Assembly (NCBI RefSeq): GCF_947488465.1
Contig: NZ_CANKZA010000001.1
Coordinates: 434,001-498,000 of the forward strand
Source of the DNA: an uncultured Microbacterium sp.
Lineage (GTDB): Bacteria; Actinomycetota; Actinomycetes; Actinomycetales; Microbacteriaceae
Reading direction: 5' to 3'
DNA: 64,000 bases
The translations under genes and the position numbers were made by a program. The notes beneath the pieces were generated by a model. The model ran no database searches. It was not told the DNA's origin and saw nothing but the letters and a program-made list of their open reading frames with translations. Within the stretch, counting starts at the first letter, position 1; each line of letters begins with the position of its first letter. This document shows positions 46,971 through 54,993 of this stretch, piece after piece.

Positions 46971-47007
46971 CGTCCCGCCGCACCACCTGGGGTGGCGCGT
47001 CGGGACG
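46971..47007 (-). terminator. Hairpin terminator after tRNA-Gly
   Basis: CGTCCCG...CGGGACG with a second inner pairing (GCACCACC/GGTGGCGC, one mismatch) gives a long stem ending two bases past the tRNA-Gly CCA. On the minus strand it is followed by TTCGTGTT, so it is a plausible intrinsic terminator. Confidence 0.65.
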
Positions 47008-47008
47008 T

Positions 47009-47082
47009 TGGAGGGGCTGACGAGAATCGAACTCGCATCATCTGTTTGGAAGACAGAGGCTTTACCACTAAGCTACAGCCCC
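47009..47082 (-). tRNA. tRNA-Gly (TCC)
   Basis: Minus-strand cloverleaf with acceptor GGGGCTG/CAGCCCC, anticodon stem TCTGT/ACAGA and loop CTTCCAA (anticodon TCC), T-arm CGAG TTCGATT CTCG, discriminator T and encoded CCA. Reads GGA/GGG. Confidence 0.97.
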
Positions 47083-47178
47083 GAATCCGCGGGTGAACGC
47101 GGCATCCAGACGAGTCTACAAGGTCATGTCGGCTAGACTGACCAACGGCCGTTTTCGGCGCACATAAATGTGCGCGCC

Positions 47179-47252
47179 CGGGGCGTAGCTCAGCTTGGTA
47201 GAGCGCCCGCTTTGGGAGCGGGAGGCCGCAGGTTCAAATCCTGTCGCCCCGA
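47179..47252 (+). tRNA. tRNA-Pro (TGG)
   Basis: Plus-strand cloverleaf with acceptor CGGGGCG/CGCCCCG, anticodon stem CCCGC/GCGGG with loop TTTGGGA (anticodon TGG), T-loop TTCAAAT and discriminator A. CCA is not encoded. It lies 73 bases before tig, so both may share a transcript. Confidence 0.96.
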
Positions 47253-47325
47253 CATCGGCCCCATGAACCCCAGACCCACACGGATGCGCTCTCGCGCGAC
47301 CGGGACACAAGGAGAACGAACAGGT

Positions 47326-48819
47326 ATGGTCACCAGCACCGTCGAGACGCTCAGCCCCACCCGGGTGAAGCTCCACATCACGGTCACGCCGGACGAGCTC
47401 AAGCCCGCCATCGCGCACGCCTACGAGCACATCGCCCAGGACATCCAGATCCCCGGCTTCCGCAAGGGCAAGGTCCCCGCGCCGATCATCGATCAGCGTG
47501 TCGGGCGCACGGCGGTCATCGAGCACGCCGTCAGCGAAGGCCTCGACGGGTTCTACCGCCAGGCGGTCGCCGAGACCGAGGTGCGCGTCGTCGGTCGTCC
47601 GGCCGCCGAGGTCACCGTGTGGCCGAACGAGAAGGATTTCTCCGGCGACCTCGAGGTCGAGGTGGAGGTCGACGTCCGCCCCGAGTTCGATCTGCCCGAG
47701 CTGTCGACCATCACGGTCGAGATCGACGCCGTCGAGACCGACGACGCCGCTGTGGATGCCGAGCTCGACCGCCTGCGCGGCCGCTTCGGCACGCTGATCA
47801 CGGTCGACCGCCCCGCTGCGAAGGGCGACTTCGTCGAGCTCAACCTCGTCGCCACCATCGACGGGAACGAGATCGACCGCGCCGAGGGTGTCTCCTACGA
47901 GGTCGGCTCGGGCGAACTGCTCGAGGGGATCGATGAGGCGCTCGACTCGCTCACCGCGGGTGAGGACACGACGTTCCGTTCGACCCTCGTCGGCGGTGAC
48001 CACGCCGGTGAAGAGGCCGAGGTCTCCGTCTCCGTCGTTGCCGTCAAGGAGCGTGAGCTTCCCGAGGCCGATGACGACTTCGCTCAGATGGCCAGCGAGT
48101 TCGACACGATCGCCGAGCTGCGCGAGAGCCTCGTGGCCCGTGTCGCTGAGCAGTCCGTGTTCACGCAGGGTGCCGCCGCGCGCGACAAGCTCGTCGACAC
48201 GCTGATCGAGCAGATCGACATCCCGGTGCCGGCCCAGCTGGTCGAGGACGAGGTCCACCAGCACCTCGAGGGCGAAGGCCGTCTCGAGGACGACGAGCAC
48301 CGCGCCGAGGTCACCGAGGCGTCGCAGAAGCAGTTCCGCACGCAGATGATCCTCGACAAGCTCGCCGAGGCACACGAGGTCCAGGTCTCGCAGGAAGAGC
48401 TCACGCAGTACCTCATCCAGTCGGCCGCTCAGTACGGCATGGCTCCCCAGGAGTTCGTCGACGCTCTGCAGCAGGGCAACCAGCTGCCGGCGATGGTCGG
48501 CGAGGTCGCGCGCAACAAGGCGCTCGCGATCGTGCTCGGCAAGGTGACGGTCGTCGACACCAACGGCAAGGCCGTCGACCTCACCGGTTTCGTTGCGGAA
48601 GAGGATGAGGCCGAGGCTGAGGTCGTGGAGGAAGCTCAGGAGATCGCGGATGCTTCGGCCGACGACGCCGCTCCCGCCAAGAAGGCTCCCGCCAAGAAGC
48701 CGGCTGCCAAGAAGGCGCCGGCGAAGAAGGCTGACGAGTCGGATGCCCCGGCCGCCGAGAAGGCGCCGGCCAAGAAGCCCGCTGCCAAGAAGGCGCCGGC
48801 GAAGAAGGCTGCCGAGTAA
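47326..48819 (+). CDS. tig: Trigger factor with Lys/Ala-rich C-terminal tail
   Basis: A 497-residue ribosome-associated chaperone and peptidyl-prolyl isomerase. The ribosome-binding signature G-F-R-K-G-K is at about residues 44-49; the FKBP-like PPIase domain (about 155-240) and the helical C-terminal domain follow. Beyond the normal end (about 430) a 65-residue tail has an acidic stretch and then repeated P-A-K-K-A-P-A-K-K blocks like those of histone H1-like proteins. ATG 47326 has AGGAGAACGAACAGGT upstream. A strong terminator separates it from clpP1. Confidence 0.96.
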   Translation: MVTSTVETLSPTRVKLHITVTPDELKPAIAHAYEHIAQDIQIPGFRKGKVPAPIIDQRVGRTAVIEHAVSEGLDGFYRQAVAETEVRVVGRPAAEVTVWPNEKDFSGDLEVEVEVDVRPEFDLPELSTITVEIDAVETDDAAVDAELDRLRGRFGTLITVDRPAAKGDFVELNLVATIDGNEIDRAEGVSYEVGSGELLEGIDEALDSLTAGEDTTFRSTLVGGDHAGEEAEVSVSVVAVKERELPEADDDFAQMASEFDTIAELRESLVARVAEQSVFTQGAAARDKLVDTLIEQIDIPVPAQLVEDEVHQHLEGEGRLEDDEHRAEVTEASQKQFRTQMILDKLAEAHEVQVSQEELTQYLIQSAAQYGMAPQEFVDALQQGNQLPAMVGEVARNKALAIVLGKVTVVDTNGKAVDLTGFVAEEDEAEAEVVEEAQEIADASADDAAPAKKAPAKKPAAKKAPAKKADESDAPAAEKAPAKKPAAKKAPAKKAAE

Positions 48820-48833
48820 TACGTCGCGTTCGC

Positions 48834-48869
48834 ACGCGGGGGTGGATGCCAGGGCATCCACCCCCGCGT
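48834..48869 (+). terminator. Strong terminator after tig
   Basis: A perfect inverted repeat of about 16 bp (ACGCGGGGGTGGATGC / GCATCCACCCCCGCGT) with a tiny loop, followed by CGTTTCG. The strongest terminator-like structure in the window. Confidence 0.8.
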
Positions 48870-48932
48870 CGTTTCGCCCCGACACGCTCTCCGCCGACGG
48901 CGAACACGGGCAGAGGGTCGTCGGCGCGTGGG

Positions 48933-48938
48933 TAGATT
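48933..48938 (+). promoter_or_regulatory. Probable -10 hexamer TAGATT before clpP1
   Basis: TAGATT lies 37 bases before the clpP1 ATG, giving a short leader with AGGAG as ribosome site. I saw no convincing ClgR operator nearby. Confidence 0.45.
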
Positions 48939-48974
48939 CGGTGACGAACGCAAAACCGCACACCAGGAGCATTC

Positions 48975-49577
48975 ATGGCTGAACCACTTATCGCGACCAG
49001 CGTCTTCGACAGGCTGCTGCGTGACCGCATCATCTGGCTGGGGTCGGAGGTGCGCGACGAGAACGCGAACGAGATCTGCGCGAAGATCCTCCTCCTCGCC
49101 GCCGAAGACTCCGAGAAGGACATCTTCCTCTACGTCAACTCACCCGGCGGATCGATCACCGCAGGTATGGCGATCTACGACACGATGCAGTTCGTTCCGA
49201 ACGACATCGTCACGGTCGGGATCGGCATGGCCGCGTCGATGGGTCAGCTGCTGCTGACTGCAGGCACGAAGGGCAAGCGCTACATCACCCCGAATGCGCG
49301 TGTGCTGCTGCACCAGCCGCACGGTGGTTTCGGTGGCACGTCCAGCGACATCCAGACGCAGGCGCAGCTCATCATCTCGATGAAGAACCGCCTCGCCGAG
49401 ATCACGGCCGCCCAGACCGGCAAGTCGGTCGAACAGGTCAACGCCGACGGCGACCGGGACCGGTGGTTCACCGCTGAGGAAGCGCTCGCCTACGGGTTCG
49501 TCGACCACATTCGCGAATCGGCCTCCGACGTCGTCGGCGGCGGCGGCACCGAAACCAACGAAGGAAGCGCACTGTGA
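48975..49577 (+). CDS. clpP: ATP-dependent Clp protease proteolytic subunit 1
   Basis: A 200-residue serine protease subunit. Catalytic Ser88 (G-M-A-A-S-M-G-Q) and His113 (L-H-Q-P-H) are 25 residues apart as in E. coli ClpP, and the acid is the Asp of D-R-D-R-W-F. The oxyanion N-S-P-G-G-S is intact. In Actinobacteria ClpP1 and ClpP2 form a mixed tetradecamer and both are usually needed. The stop overlaps the GTG of the second gene (GTGA). Confidence 0.95.
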   Translation: MAEPLIATSVFDRLLRDRIIWLGSEVRDENANEICAKILLLAAEDSEKDIFLYVNSPGGSITAGMAIYDTMQFVPNDIVTVGIGMAASMGQLLLTAGTKGKRYITPNARVLLHQPHGGFGGTSSDIQTQAQLIISMKNRLAEITAAQTGKSVEQVNADGDRDRWFTAEEALAYGFVDHIRESASDVVGGGGTETNEGSAL

Positions 49578-50257
49578 ACACCCCCGCCTTCGGATCTCCC
49601 CAGCACGCAGTCTCCGGCTTGCAGATGCCGTCGAGCCGGTACATCCTGCCGCAGTTCGAGGAGCGGACGGCCTACGGCTACAAGCGCCAGGACCCGTACA
49701 ACAAGCTGTTCGAAGATCGCGTCATCTTCCTGGGCGTCCAGGTGGACGACGCATCGGCTGACGATGTCATGGCCCAGTTGCTCGTGCTGGAGTCGCAGGA
49801 CCCCGACCGCGACATCATCATGTACATCAACTCGCCCGGTGGCTCGTTCACCGCGATGACGGCGATCTACGACACGATGCAGTACGTCTCTCCCCAGATC
49901 CAGACCGTGGTGCTGGGTCAGGCGGCCTCGGCCGCCTCGGTGCTTCTGGCCGCCGGCGCGCCGGGCAAGCGTCTCGCCCTCCCGAACGCCCGCATCCTCA
50001 TCCACCAGCCCGCCGTCGGCGAAGCGGGCCACGGTCAGGCATCCGACATCGAGATCCAGGCGGCGGAGATCCTCCGCATGCGTACCTGGCTCGAGGAGAC
50101 GATGGCGCGGCACACGAACCGCACCCAGGAGCAGGTGAACAAGGACATCGACCGCGACAAGATCCTCTCCGCCCACGAGGCGCTCGAGTACGGGATCGTC
50201 GACCAGGTGCTCACGTCGCGCAAGCGCGTCCCCGCTGCAGCGGCGATCACGTCCTGA
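49574..50257 (+). CDS. clpP: ATP-dependent Clp protease proteolytic subunit 2
   Basis: A 227-residue paralogue of the preceding gene. Ser119 (G-Q-A-A-S-A-A-S) and His144 (I-H-Q-P) keep the same 25-residue spacing. It has a longer N-terminus (about 35 residues) that probably contains a propeptide. Start GTG 49574 overlaps the clpP1 stop, making equal synthesis of the two subunits likely. A hairpin follows within ten bases, so clpX is expressed mainly from its own promoter. Confidence 0.95.
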   Translation: MNTPAFGSPQHAVSGLQMPSSRYILPQFEERTAYGYKRQDPYNKLFEDRVIFLGVQVDDASADDVMAQLLVLESQDPDRDIIMYINSPGGSFTAMTAIYDTMQYVSPQIQTVVLGQAASAASVLLAAGAPGKRLALPNARILIHQPAVGEAGHGQASDIEIQAAEILRMRTWLEETMARHTNRTQEQVNKDIDRDKILSAHEALEYGIVDQVLTSRKRVPAAAAITS

Positions 50258-50264
50258 CCTCGTC

Positions 50265-50299
50265 AACGCCCCGCCGGTCTTCCCGATCGTCGGGGCGTT
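50265..50299 (+). terminator. Hairpin between clpP2 and clpX
   Basis: AACGCCCCG and CGGGGCGTT form a 9-bp perfect stem around a 17-base loop, beginning eight bases after the clpP2 stop. No T-tract. Confidence 0.6.
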
Positions 50300-50355
50300 G
50301 TGCGGTCGTCCTCCACACCCGCGTCTCAATCCGCCGAGATGTCGTCGGTTGCGGT

Positions 50356-50361
50356 TAGGCT
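50356..50361 (+). promoter_or_regulatory. Probable -10 hexamer TAGGCT before clpX
   Basis: TAGGCT is about 40 bases before the clpX ATG; AAAGAGG serves as the ribosome site. Supports a separate clpX promoter downstream of the hairpin. Confidence 0.4.
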
Positions 50362-50400
50362 CGAAAAGCATTCTGGGTGGTTCGATGAAAGAGGCGCATC

Positions 50401-51669
50401 ATGGCTCGTATCGGTGAAAGTGCCGACCTGTTCAAATGCTCCTTCTGCGGCAAGAGTCAAAAGCAAGTGCAGCAGCTGATCGCCGGCCCCGGTGTCTACA
50501 TCTGCGACGAGTGCGTCGAGCTCTGCAACGAGATCATCGAAGAGCGCATGGCCGAGTCCGGTGAGGGCGCCGTTGCCGATTTCGATCTGCCCAAGCCGCG
50601 GGAAATCTTCTCGTTCCTGGCGGAGTACGTCGTCGGACAGGATGCCGCGAAGCGCGCTCTGTCGGTCGCCGTCTACAACCACTACAAGCGGGTACGCGCC
50701 CACGGCACTCTCCAGCCCGCAGAACAGCGGGTCGACGAAGTCGAGATCGCCAAGAGCAACATCCTGCTCCTCGGCCCGACCGGCTGCGGCAAGACGTATC
50801 TGGCCCAGACCCTCGCGAAGCGGCTGAACGTCCCGTTTGCCGTCGCCGACGCCACGGCGCTGACCGAGGCCGGCTACGTCGGCGAGGATGTCGAGAACAT
50901 CCTCCTGAAGCTTCTTCAGGCCGCGGACTTCGACGTCAAGCGTGCCGAGACCGGCATCATCTACATCGACGAGGTCGACAAGATCGCCCGCAAGGCCGAG
51001 AATCCCTCGATCACGCGTGATGTCTCGGGCGAAGGTGTGCAGCAGGCGCTGCTGAAGATCCTCGAGGGGACGGTCGCATCGGTGCCCCCGCAGGGCGGAC
51101 GCAAGCATCCGCACCAGGAGTTCATCCAGATCGACACCACGAATGTGTTGTTCATCGTCGCCGGCGCCTTCGCCGGTCTCGAGGAGATCATCTCGTCGCG
51201 CGTCGGCAAGCATGGCGTCGGATTCGGCGCACCGCTGCAGGAGAAGGGCAAGGAGCTCGACCTCTTCAGCGAGGTCGAACCCGAGGACCTGCACAAGTTC
51301 GGGCTGATCCCGGAGTTCATCGGCCGTCTGCCGGTCGTCACGTCTGTCGCGCCCCTCGACCAGGCTGCGCTCATCGAGATTCTCACGGGGCCGAAGAATG
51401 CGTTCGTGAAGCAGTATCAGCGGATGTTCGAGCTCGACGGCGTCGAACTCGAGTTCGACGATGACGCGTTGCTCGCCATCGCCGATCTCGCGGTCGCGCG
51501 TAAGACCGGTGCCCGCGGGCTCCGAGCCATCCTCGAGGACGTACTCGGGCCGATCATGTTCGACATCCCGTCGACAGAGGATGTCGCCAAGGTCATTGTG
51601 ACCCGTGCTGCCGTGAGCGATGGTGCTGCACCGACCCTCGTGCTGCAGCAGAAGCGCAAGACCGCCTGA
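50401..51669 (+). CDS. clpX: ATP-dependent Clp protease ATP-binding subunit
   Basis: A 422-residue AAA+ unfoldase that feeds ClpP. The N-terminal zinc-binding domain has Cys13, Cys16, Cys35 and Cys38. The AAA+ core has Walker A G-P-T-G-C-G-K-T, pore loop G-Y-V-G-E-D and Walker B I-I-Y-I-D-E-V-D, and [10 protein letters not shown] later. The ClpP-docking I/L-G-F loop reads V-G-F-G. Length equals the family norm. It is followed by a 344-bp gene-free stretch with tandem repeats. Confidence 0.97.
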   Translation: MARIGESADLFKCSFCGKSQKQVQQLIAGPGVYICDECVELCNEIIEERMAESGEGAVADFDLPKPREIFSFLAEYVVGQDAAKRALSVAVYNHYKRVRAHGTLQPAEQRVDEVEIAKSNILLLGPTGCGKTYLAQTLAKRLNVPFAVADATALTEAGYVGEDVENILLKLLQAADFDVKRAETGIIYIDEVDKIARKAENPSITRDVSGEGVQQALLKILEGTVASVPPQGGRKHPHQEFIQIDTTNVLFIVAGAFAGLEEIISSRVGKHGVGFGAPLQEKGKELDLFSEVEPEDLHKFGLIPEFIGRLPVVTSVAPLDQAALIEILTGPKNAFVKQYQRMFELDGVELEFDDDALLAIADLAVARKTGARGLRAILEDVLGPIMFDIPSTEDVAKVIVTRAAVSDGAAPTLVLQQKRKTA

Positions 51670-52013
51670 GCTCGACCCTTTCAGCCGCCGGCGACCTCGT
51701 CGGCCATTTGCGGGATCTTCCGAGGCAGCGGTGGGGCGCCAGCGCTTCGCCAGTCGGATGCCGCGATCTCGGCCGGATGAATCTCCGGTGCAGCGGCTTA
51801 TCCGGCTGAAATGCTGCCCGTAGCGTCCGGATGCGGTGATTTGGGCCGGATGAATTTCCGGCATCCGCTCATCCGGTTGAAATGCTGCCCGTAGCGTCCG
51901 GATGCGGTGATTTGGGCCGGATGAATTTCCGGCATCCTCTCATCCGGTTGAAATGCTGCCTGTGGCGTTCGGATGCCGCGATTTGGGCCGGATGAATCTC
52001 CGGCATCCGCTCG
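51670..52013. other. Gene-free stretch between clpX and M3 peptidase
   Basis: This 344-base convergent gap holds no credible gene. Its first 80 bases are plain; the rest is the 71-bp tandem array. The repeats keep open frames (one reads MPEIHPAQI repeatedly on the minus strand) but without start signals or codon constraint. Confidence 0.7.
51754..52010. repeat. 71-bp tandem repeat, about 3.6 copies
   Basis: Units begin at 51754, 51825, 51896 and 51967. The middle two differ by only a few bases; the first is more diverged and the last stops 45 bases in at the M3 peptidase stop codon. Each unit contains CCGGATGAATTTCCGG, a near palindrome, and CATCCGG ... CCGGATG arms spanning the unit joins, so a transcript could fold into a series of hairpins. 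Confidence 0.9.
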
Positions 52014-54071
52014 TCAGCCGTCCAGTCCGCGGCGGTGCAGGAGCGGGGCGATGTCGGCGTCACGCCCGCGGAAGTCGCGGTAGGCCTCGAGCGGATCCTT
52101 CGACCCGCCCACGCCGAGCAGGCGGCTCCGGAACCGCTCCCCGTTTTCGCGGGTGAGACCGCCGTTCTCACCGAACCACTCCACCGTGTCAGCGTCGAGC
52201 ACTTCGCTCCAGATATAGGAGTAGTAGCCGGCACTGTATCCGCCAGAGAACACGTGCGCGAAGTACGTCGAGGAGTAGCGAGTGGGGACCACGGGATTGT
52301 CCAGCCCGATGTCGACGAGTGCCGCGGCTTCGAACTCGGCGACGTCGAGGTCGGATGCCGCCTGTTCTGCGGTGAGCGAGTGCCACGCCTGATCGATCCA
52401 GGAGGCGGCGAGGTACTCACTCGTCGCGAATCCCTGGTTGAAGGCTTCGGACGCACGCAGTTTGTCCACGACGCTCGAGGGGAGCGGTTCGCCCGTGTCG
52501 ACGTGGCGGGCGTAGGCGGCCAGTACCTCGGGCCACAGGATCCACATTTCGTTGACCTGGCTCGGGAACTCGACGAAGTCGCGGAACACCGCGGTCCCGG
52601 CGAAATGCGGATAGGTGACGACCGCGAACAGTCCGTGCAAGGCATGACCGAACTCGTGGAACAGCGTGGTCACTTCGTCGAGCGTGAGCAGGGTCGGCTG
52701 ACCGGCAGCGGGTTTGGGGACGTTGAGATTGTTGACGACGACCGGATCGGTCCCGCGTAGCCGGGACTGGGAAACGATCGAGTTCATCCATGCACCGCCG
52801 CGCTTGGAGTCGCGGGTATACAGATCGAGGAGGAACAGACCCAGCGCGCTTCCGTCTGCATTGTGCAGTTCGAAGACCCGCACATCCGGGTGGTACCCGG
52901 GGAGATCCCGGCGCTCGGTGAACGTCACACCGTACAGCTCGGTGGCGGCCCGGAAGACACCGTCCTGCAGCACGCGTTCCGCTTCGAACCAGGGTCGGAG
53001 GGCCGTGCGGTCGAGATCGTACTCAGCTTCGCGCACCTTCTCGGTATAGAACGCCCAATCGTGGGCTTCGAGCGTGAACGGAGTGTCCTCGGCATCCACG
53101 ATCGCCTGCAAGGCGATCTGCTCCCGCGCGGCGTTGCGCGCAGCCGGGATCGCGAGGCGGCGGAGGAGGGTGTGGACGGCCTCCGGTGATCCTGCCGTCT
53201 CGTCACTCGTGATGTAGGCGGCGTGGCTGTCGAAGCCGAGAAGCGCGGCGCGCTCCGCGCGGAGGCGGACGATGGTGCGCAGCACCTCCCGGTTGTCGTT
53301 CTCATTGCCCCGCGACCCGCGCGAGCGGGATGCCGTGAGCAACCGCTCGCGGCTTTCGCGCCTCGTCAGGGTGGACAGGTACGGATGCCCGGTGAACAAC
53401 GTCAGCGTGACGACGTAACGCCCGGGAAGGCCCCGGTCGGCCGCATTTTGGGCGGCGGCAGACAATTCGCCCGCCGTCAGGCCATCCAGTTCGTCCGCGG
53501 TGTCGAACACCACCGCCAGGTCGTTCGTGTCCGCGAGGAGGTTCTTCTCGAACGTCGTGGTGAGGATGGAGAGTCTCTGATTCAGATCGGTCAGGGTGGC
53601 CTTTTGCTCGTCGTCGAGCCCCGCTCCCGCGTGTGTCATCTCGCGATAGTGGCGCTCGACGAGGTAGCGGTCCTCGGGAGCCAGGTCCGCCGCGTCGAGG
53701 TGATCGTGCAGAGTTTTGATGCGCCAGTACAGGGCGCCGTCGAGGCCGATCGCGTCGTGATGGGCCGACATCAGGGGAGCGAGCGTTTCGTCGATCTCCT
53801 GGATCGGAGCCGTCGCGTCTGCGGAAGAGACCGTGTAGAACGTCCGGGCCACTCGTCCCAGGAGATCACCGGCTCTCTCCAGCGGCACCATGGTGTTCTC
53901 GAAGGTCGGCATGGACCGCACGCGGGTGATCGCGGCTATCTCGGCACGGTGTTCTGCGAACGCCGCCTCGAACGCCGGCAGGTAGTGTTCCGGCGCGATC
54001 TCTCGGTAATCCGGAAGGCCGTACGGCAGGGTGCTCGGAGCGAGGAGGGGATTCGAAGAAGCATCCGTCAT
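52014..54071 (-). CDS. M3 family metallopeptidase (oligopeptidase A/Dcp-like)
   Basis: A 685-residue cytosolic zinc oligopeptidase. H-E-F-G-H is at 472-476, with the downstream Glu ligand in the F-V-E-F-P-S-Q region about 28 residues on, as in thimet-like peptidases. The helical N-terminal channel domain is intact. It degrades short peptides, often acting after Clp/Lon proteases or on signal peptides. A TAAGGT hexamer lies six bases before the ATG. It is divergent from the broken winged-helix regulator. Confidence 0.94.
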   Translation of the reverse strand: MTDASSNPLLAPSTLPYGLPDYREIAPEHYLPAFEAAFAEHRAEIAAITRVRSMPTFENTMVPLERAGDLLGRVARTFYTVSSADATAPIQEIDETLAPLMSAHHDAIGLDGALYWRIKTLHDHLDAADLAPEDRYLVERHYREMTHAGAGLDDEQKATLTDLNQRLSILTTTFEKNLLADTNDLAVVFDTADELDGLTAGELSAAAQNAADRGLPGRYVVTLTLFTGHPYLSTLTRRESRERLLTASRSRGSRGNENDNREVLRTIVRLRAERAALLGFDSHAAYITSDETAGSPEAVHTLLRRLAIPAARNAAREQIALQAIVDAEDTPFTLEAHDWAFYTEKVREAEYDLDRTALRPWFEAERVLQDGVFRAATELYGVTFTERRDLPGYHPDVRVFELHNADGSALGLFLLDLYTRDSKRGGAWMNSIVSQSRLRGTDPVVVNNLNVPKPAAGQPTLLTLDEVTTLFHEFGHALHGLFAVVTYPHFAGTAVFRDFVEFPSQVNEMWILWPEVLAAYARHVDTGEPLPSSVVDKLRASEAFNQGFATSEYLAASWIDQAWHSLTAEQAASDLDVAEFEAAALVDIGLDNPVVPTRYSSTYFAHVFSGGYSAGYYSYIWSEVLDADTVEWFGENGGLTRENGERFRSRLLGVGGSKDPLEAYRDFRGRDADIAPLLHRRGLDG

Positions 54072-54077
54072 TCCTTC

Positions 54078-54083
54078 ACCTTA
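54078..54083 (-). promoter_or_regulatory. Probable -10 hexamer TAAGGT before M3 peptidase
   Basis: On the minus strand TAAGGT is followed by six bases (GAAGGA) and ATG. GAAGGA could instead be read as a ribosome site too close to the start, but the spacing matches the leaderless group. Confidence 0.5.
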
Positions 54084-54138
54084 AGGCCGTGCCCCGGCAC
54101 CCCTCTCCGGGTGCAAAGAGGTCATTGCAAAGGGATGT

Positions 54139-54736
54139 GTGCAACAGCATCTTTGGAACATGCCCGCGGATCACGACCCCACTCCCGTCCAGATACTGGA
54201 TGCCGGCGCGCTTCGCGCGTTGGCCCACCCGATTCGTGTGCGCATCTTCGACATCTTGAGTCAGTACGGCCCGCAGACTGCGAGCTCGCTCGCCGAACGG
54301 CTGCACGAGTCTTCCGGATCGACCAGTTATCACCCTGATCCGGGAGGTACCTGATCGAGGCACCGCCCGGGAGCGGTGGTGGGAGCGGCCGCACGGAGCG
54401 GTGTCGTTCGGCAATCCGGACGCGCTCCGCACACCCTCGGGTCGGGCGGCGACGCAGGTCGTCGTCACCGAGACGCTCAACCGACGCCACCAGCAATTGA
54501 TGGAGTTCATCGACCGCTGGCTCAGTCCCGACATGGACGGCGAGTGGCGGGACTCGACCATCATCACGACCGCGACAGCACGGCTCACTCCGCCGCAGTT
54601 GCGTGAGCTCTCCGACAAGGTCCAGGCACTCATCGACGAGTACGTCACCACCTATCGCGACCAGACGGGTGACGGCGTTCGTCAGCGCGATGACACGCGC
54701 ACCGGTGCGGTGGTGTGGGGAGTGCTGCGGCGGTGA
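54139..54736 (+). pseudogene. ArsR-like winged-helix regulator with deletion and frameshift
   Basis: From GTG 54139 (or ATG 54160) the frame encodes a winged-helix N-terminus: L-D-A-G-A-L-R-A-L-A-H-P-I-R-V-R-I, then S-S-L-A-E-R-L and S-G-S-T-S-Y-H, where it breaks at 54333 and stops 7 codons on. The expected continuation (L-I-R-E-V-P-D-R-G-T-A-R-E-R-W-W) is encoded one frame over from 54335 and stays open to 54736. Compared with the family, about 23 bases of the recognition-helix end are missing. DNA binding should be lost unless a frameshift is bypassed. Confidence 0.85.
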
Positions 54737-54743
54737 GGGCGAC

Positions 54744-54992
54744 TCAGGCGAACTCGTCTTCGTCGTCGTGGCGCACGATGACCTCGCCGCTCGCGGTGGA
54801 CTCCACGATCACTCCGGTGTCCAACTCCGCAATCGGTCGACCTTCCAGGAAGGTGAGCGTCCACCGCGGGCGCGGCTGTCCGAGATCATCCGCGGGAATC
54901 GCCGCATCGACCGCGGCGATCTGCCGGTGCAACACCGCCGGCACCGCCGCCGGAGGCTGCTGACCGCTGGTCCATCGGGTTCCGAGTTGCAT
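54744..54992 (-). CDS. Small protein downstream of valS, function unknown
   Basis: An 82-residue acidic protein from ATG 54992, one base after the valS stop, with an AGGAGG ribosome site lying inside the last valS codons. The fold looks like a short beta-rich domain (R-W-T-L-T-F-L-E-G-R-P-I-A-E-L-D-T-G-V-I-V) ending D-D-E-D-E-F. Such genes follow valS in other Microbacterium. No known function; it is surely co-translated with valS. Confidence 0.75.
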   Translation of the reverse strand: MQLGTRWTSGQQPPAAVPAVLHRQIAAVDAAIPADDLGQPRPRWTLTFLEGRPIAELDTGVIVESTASGEVIVRHDDEDEFA

Positions 54993-54993
54993 C

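Noticed and set aside
46851..47178. Possible CRISPR-like or integron-like repeat around tRNA-Gly and tRNA-Pro
   Set aside because: Only two copies of one 21-bp word, explained as a tRNA fragment; no regular spacing.
48900..48974. ClgR operator in front of clpP1
   Set aside because: Some CGC/GCG words occur, but no arrangement convincingly matches the known ClgR palindrome.
50326..51864. Minus-strand frame beginning MPEIHPAQI in the tandem repeat and running across clpX
   Set aside because: Antisense to clpX; the start lies in the repeat unit and recurs in every copy.
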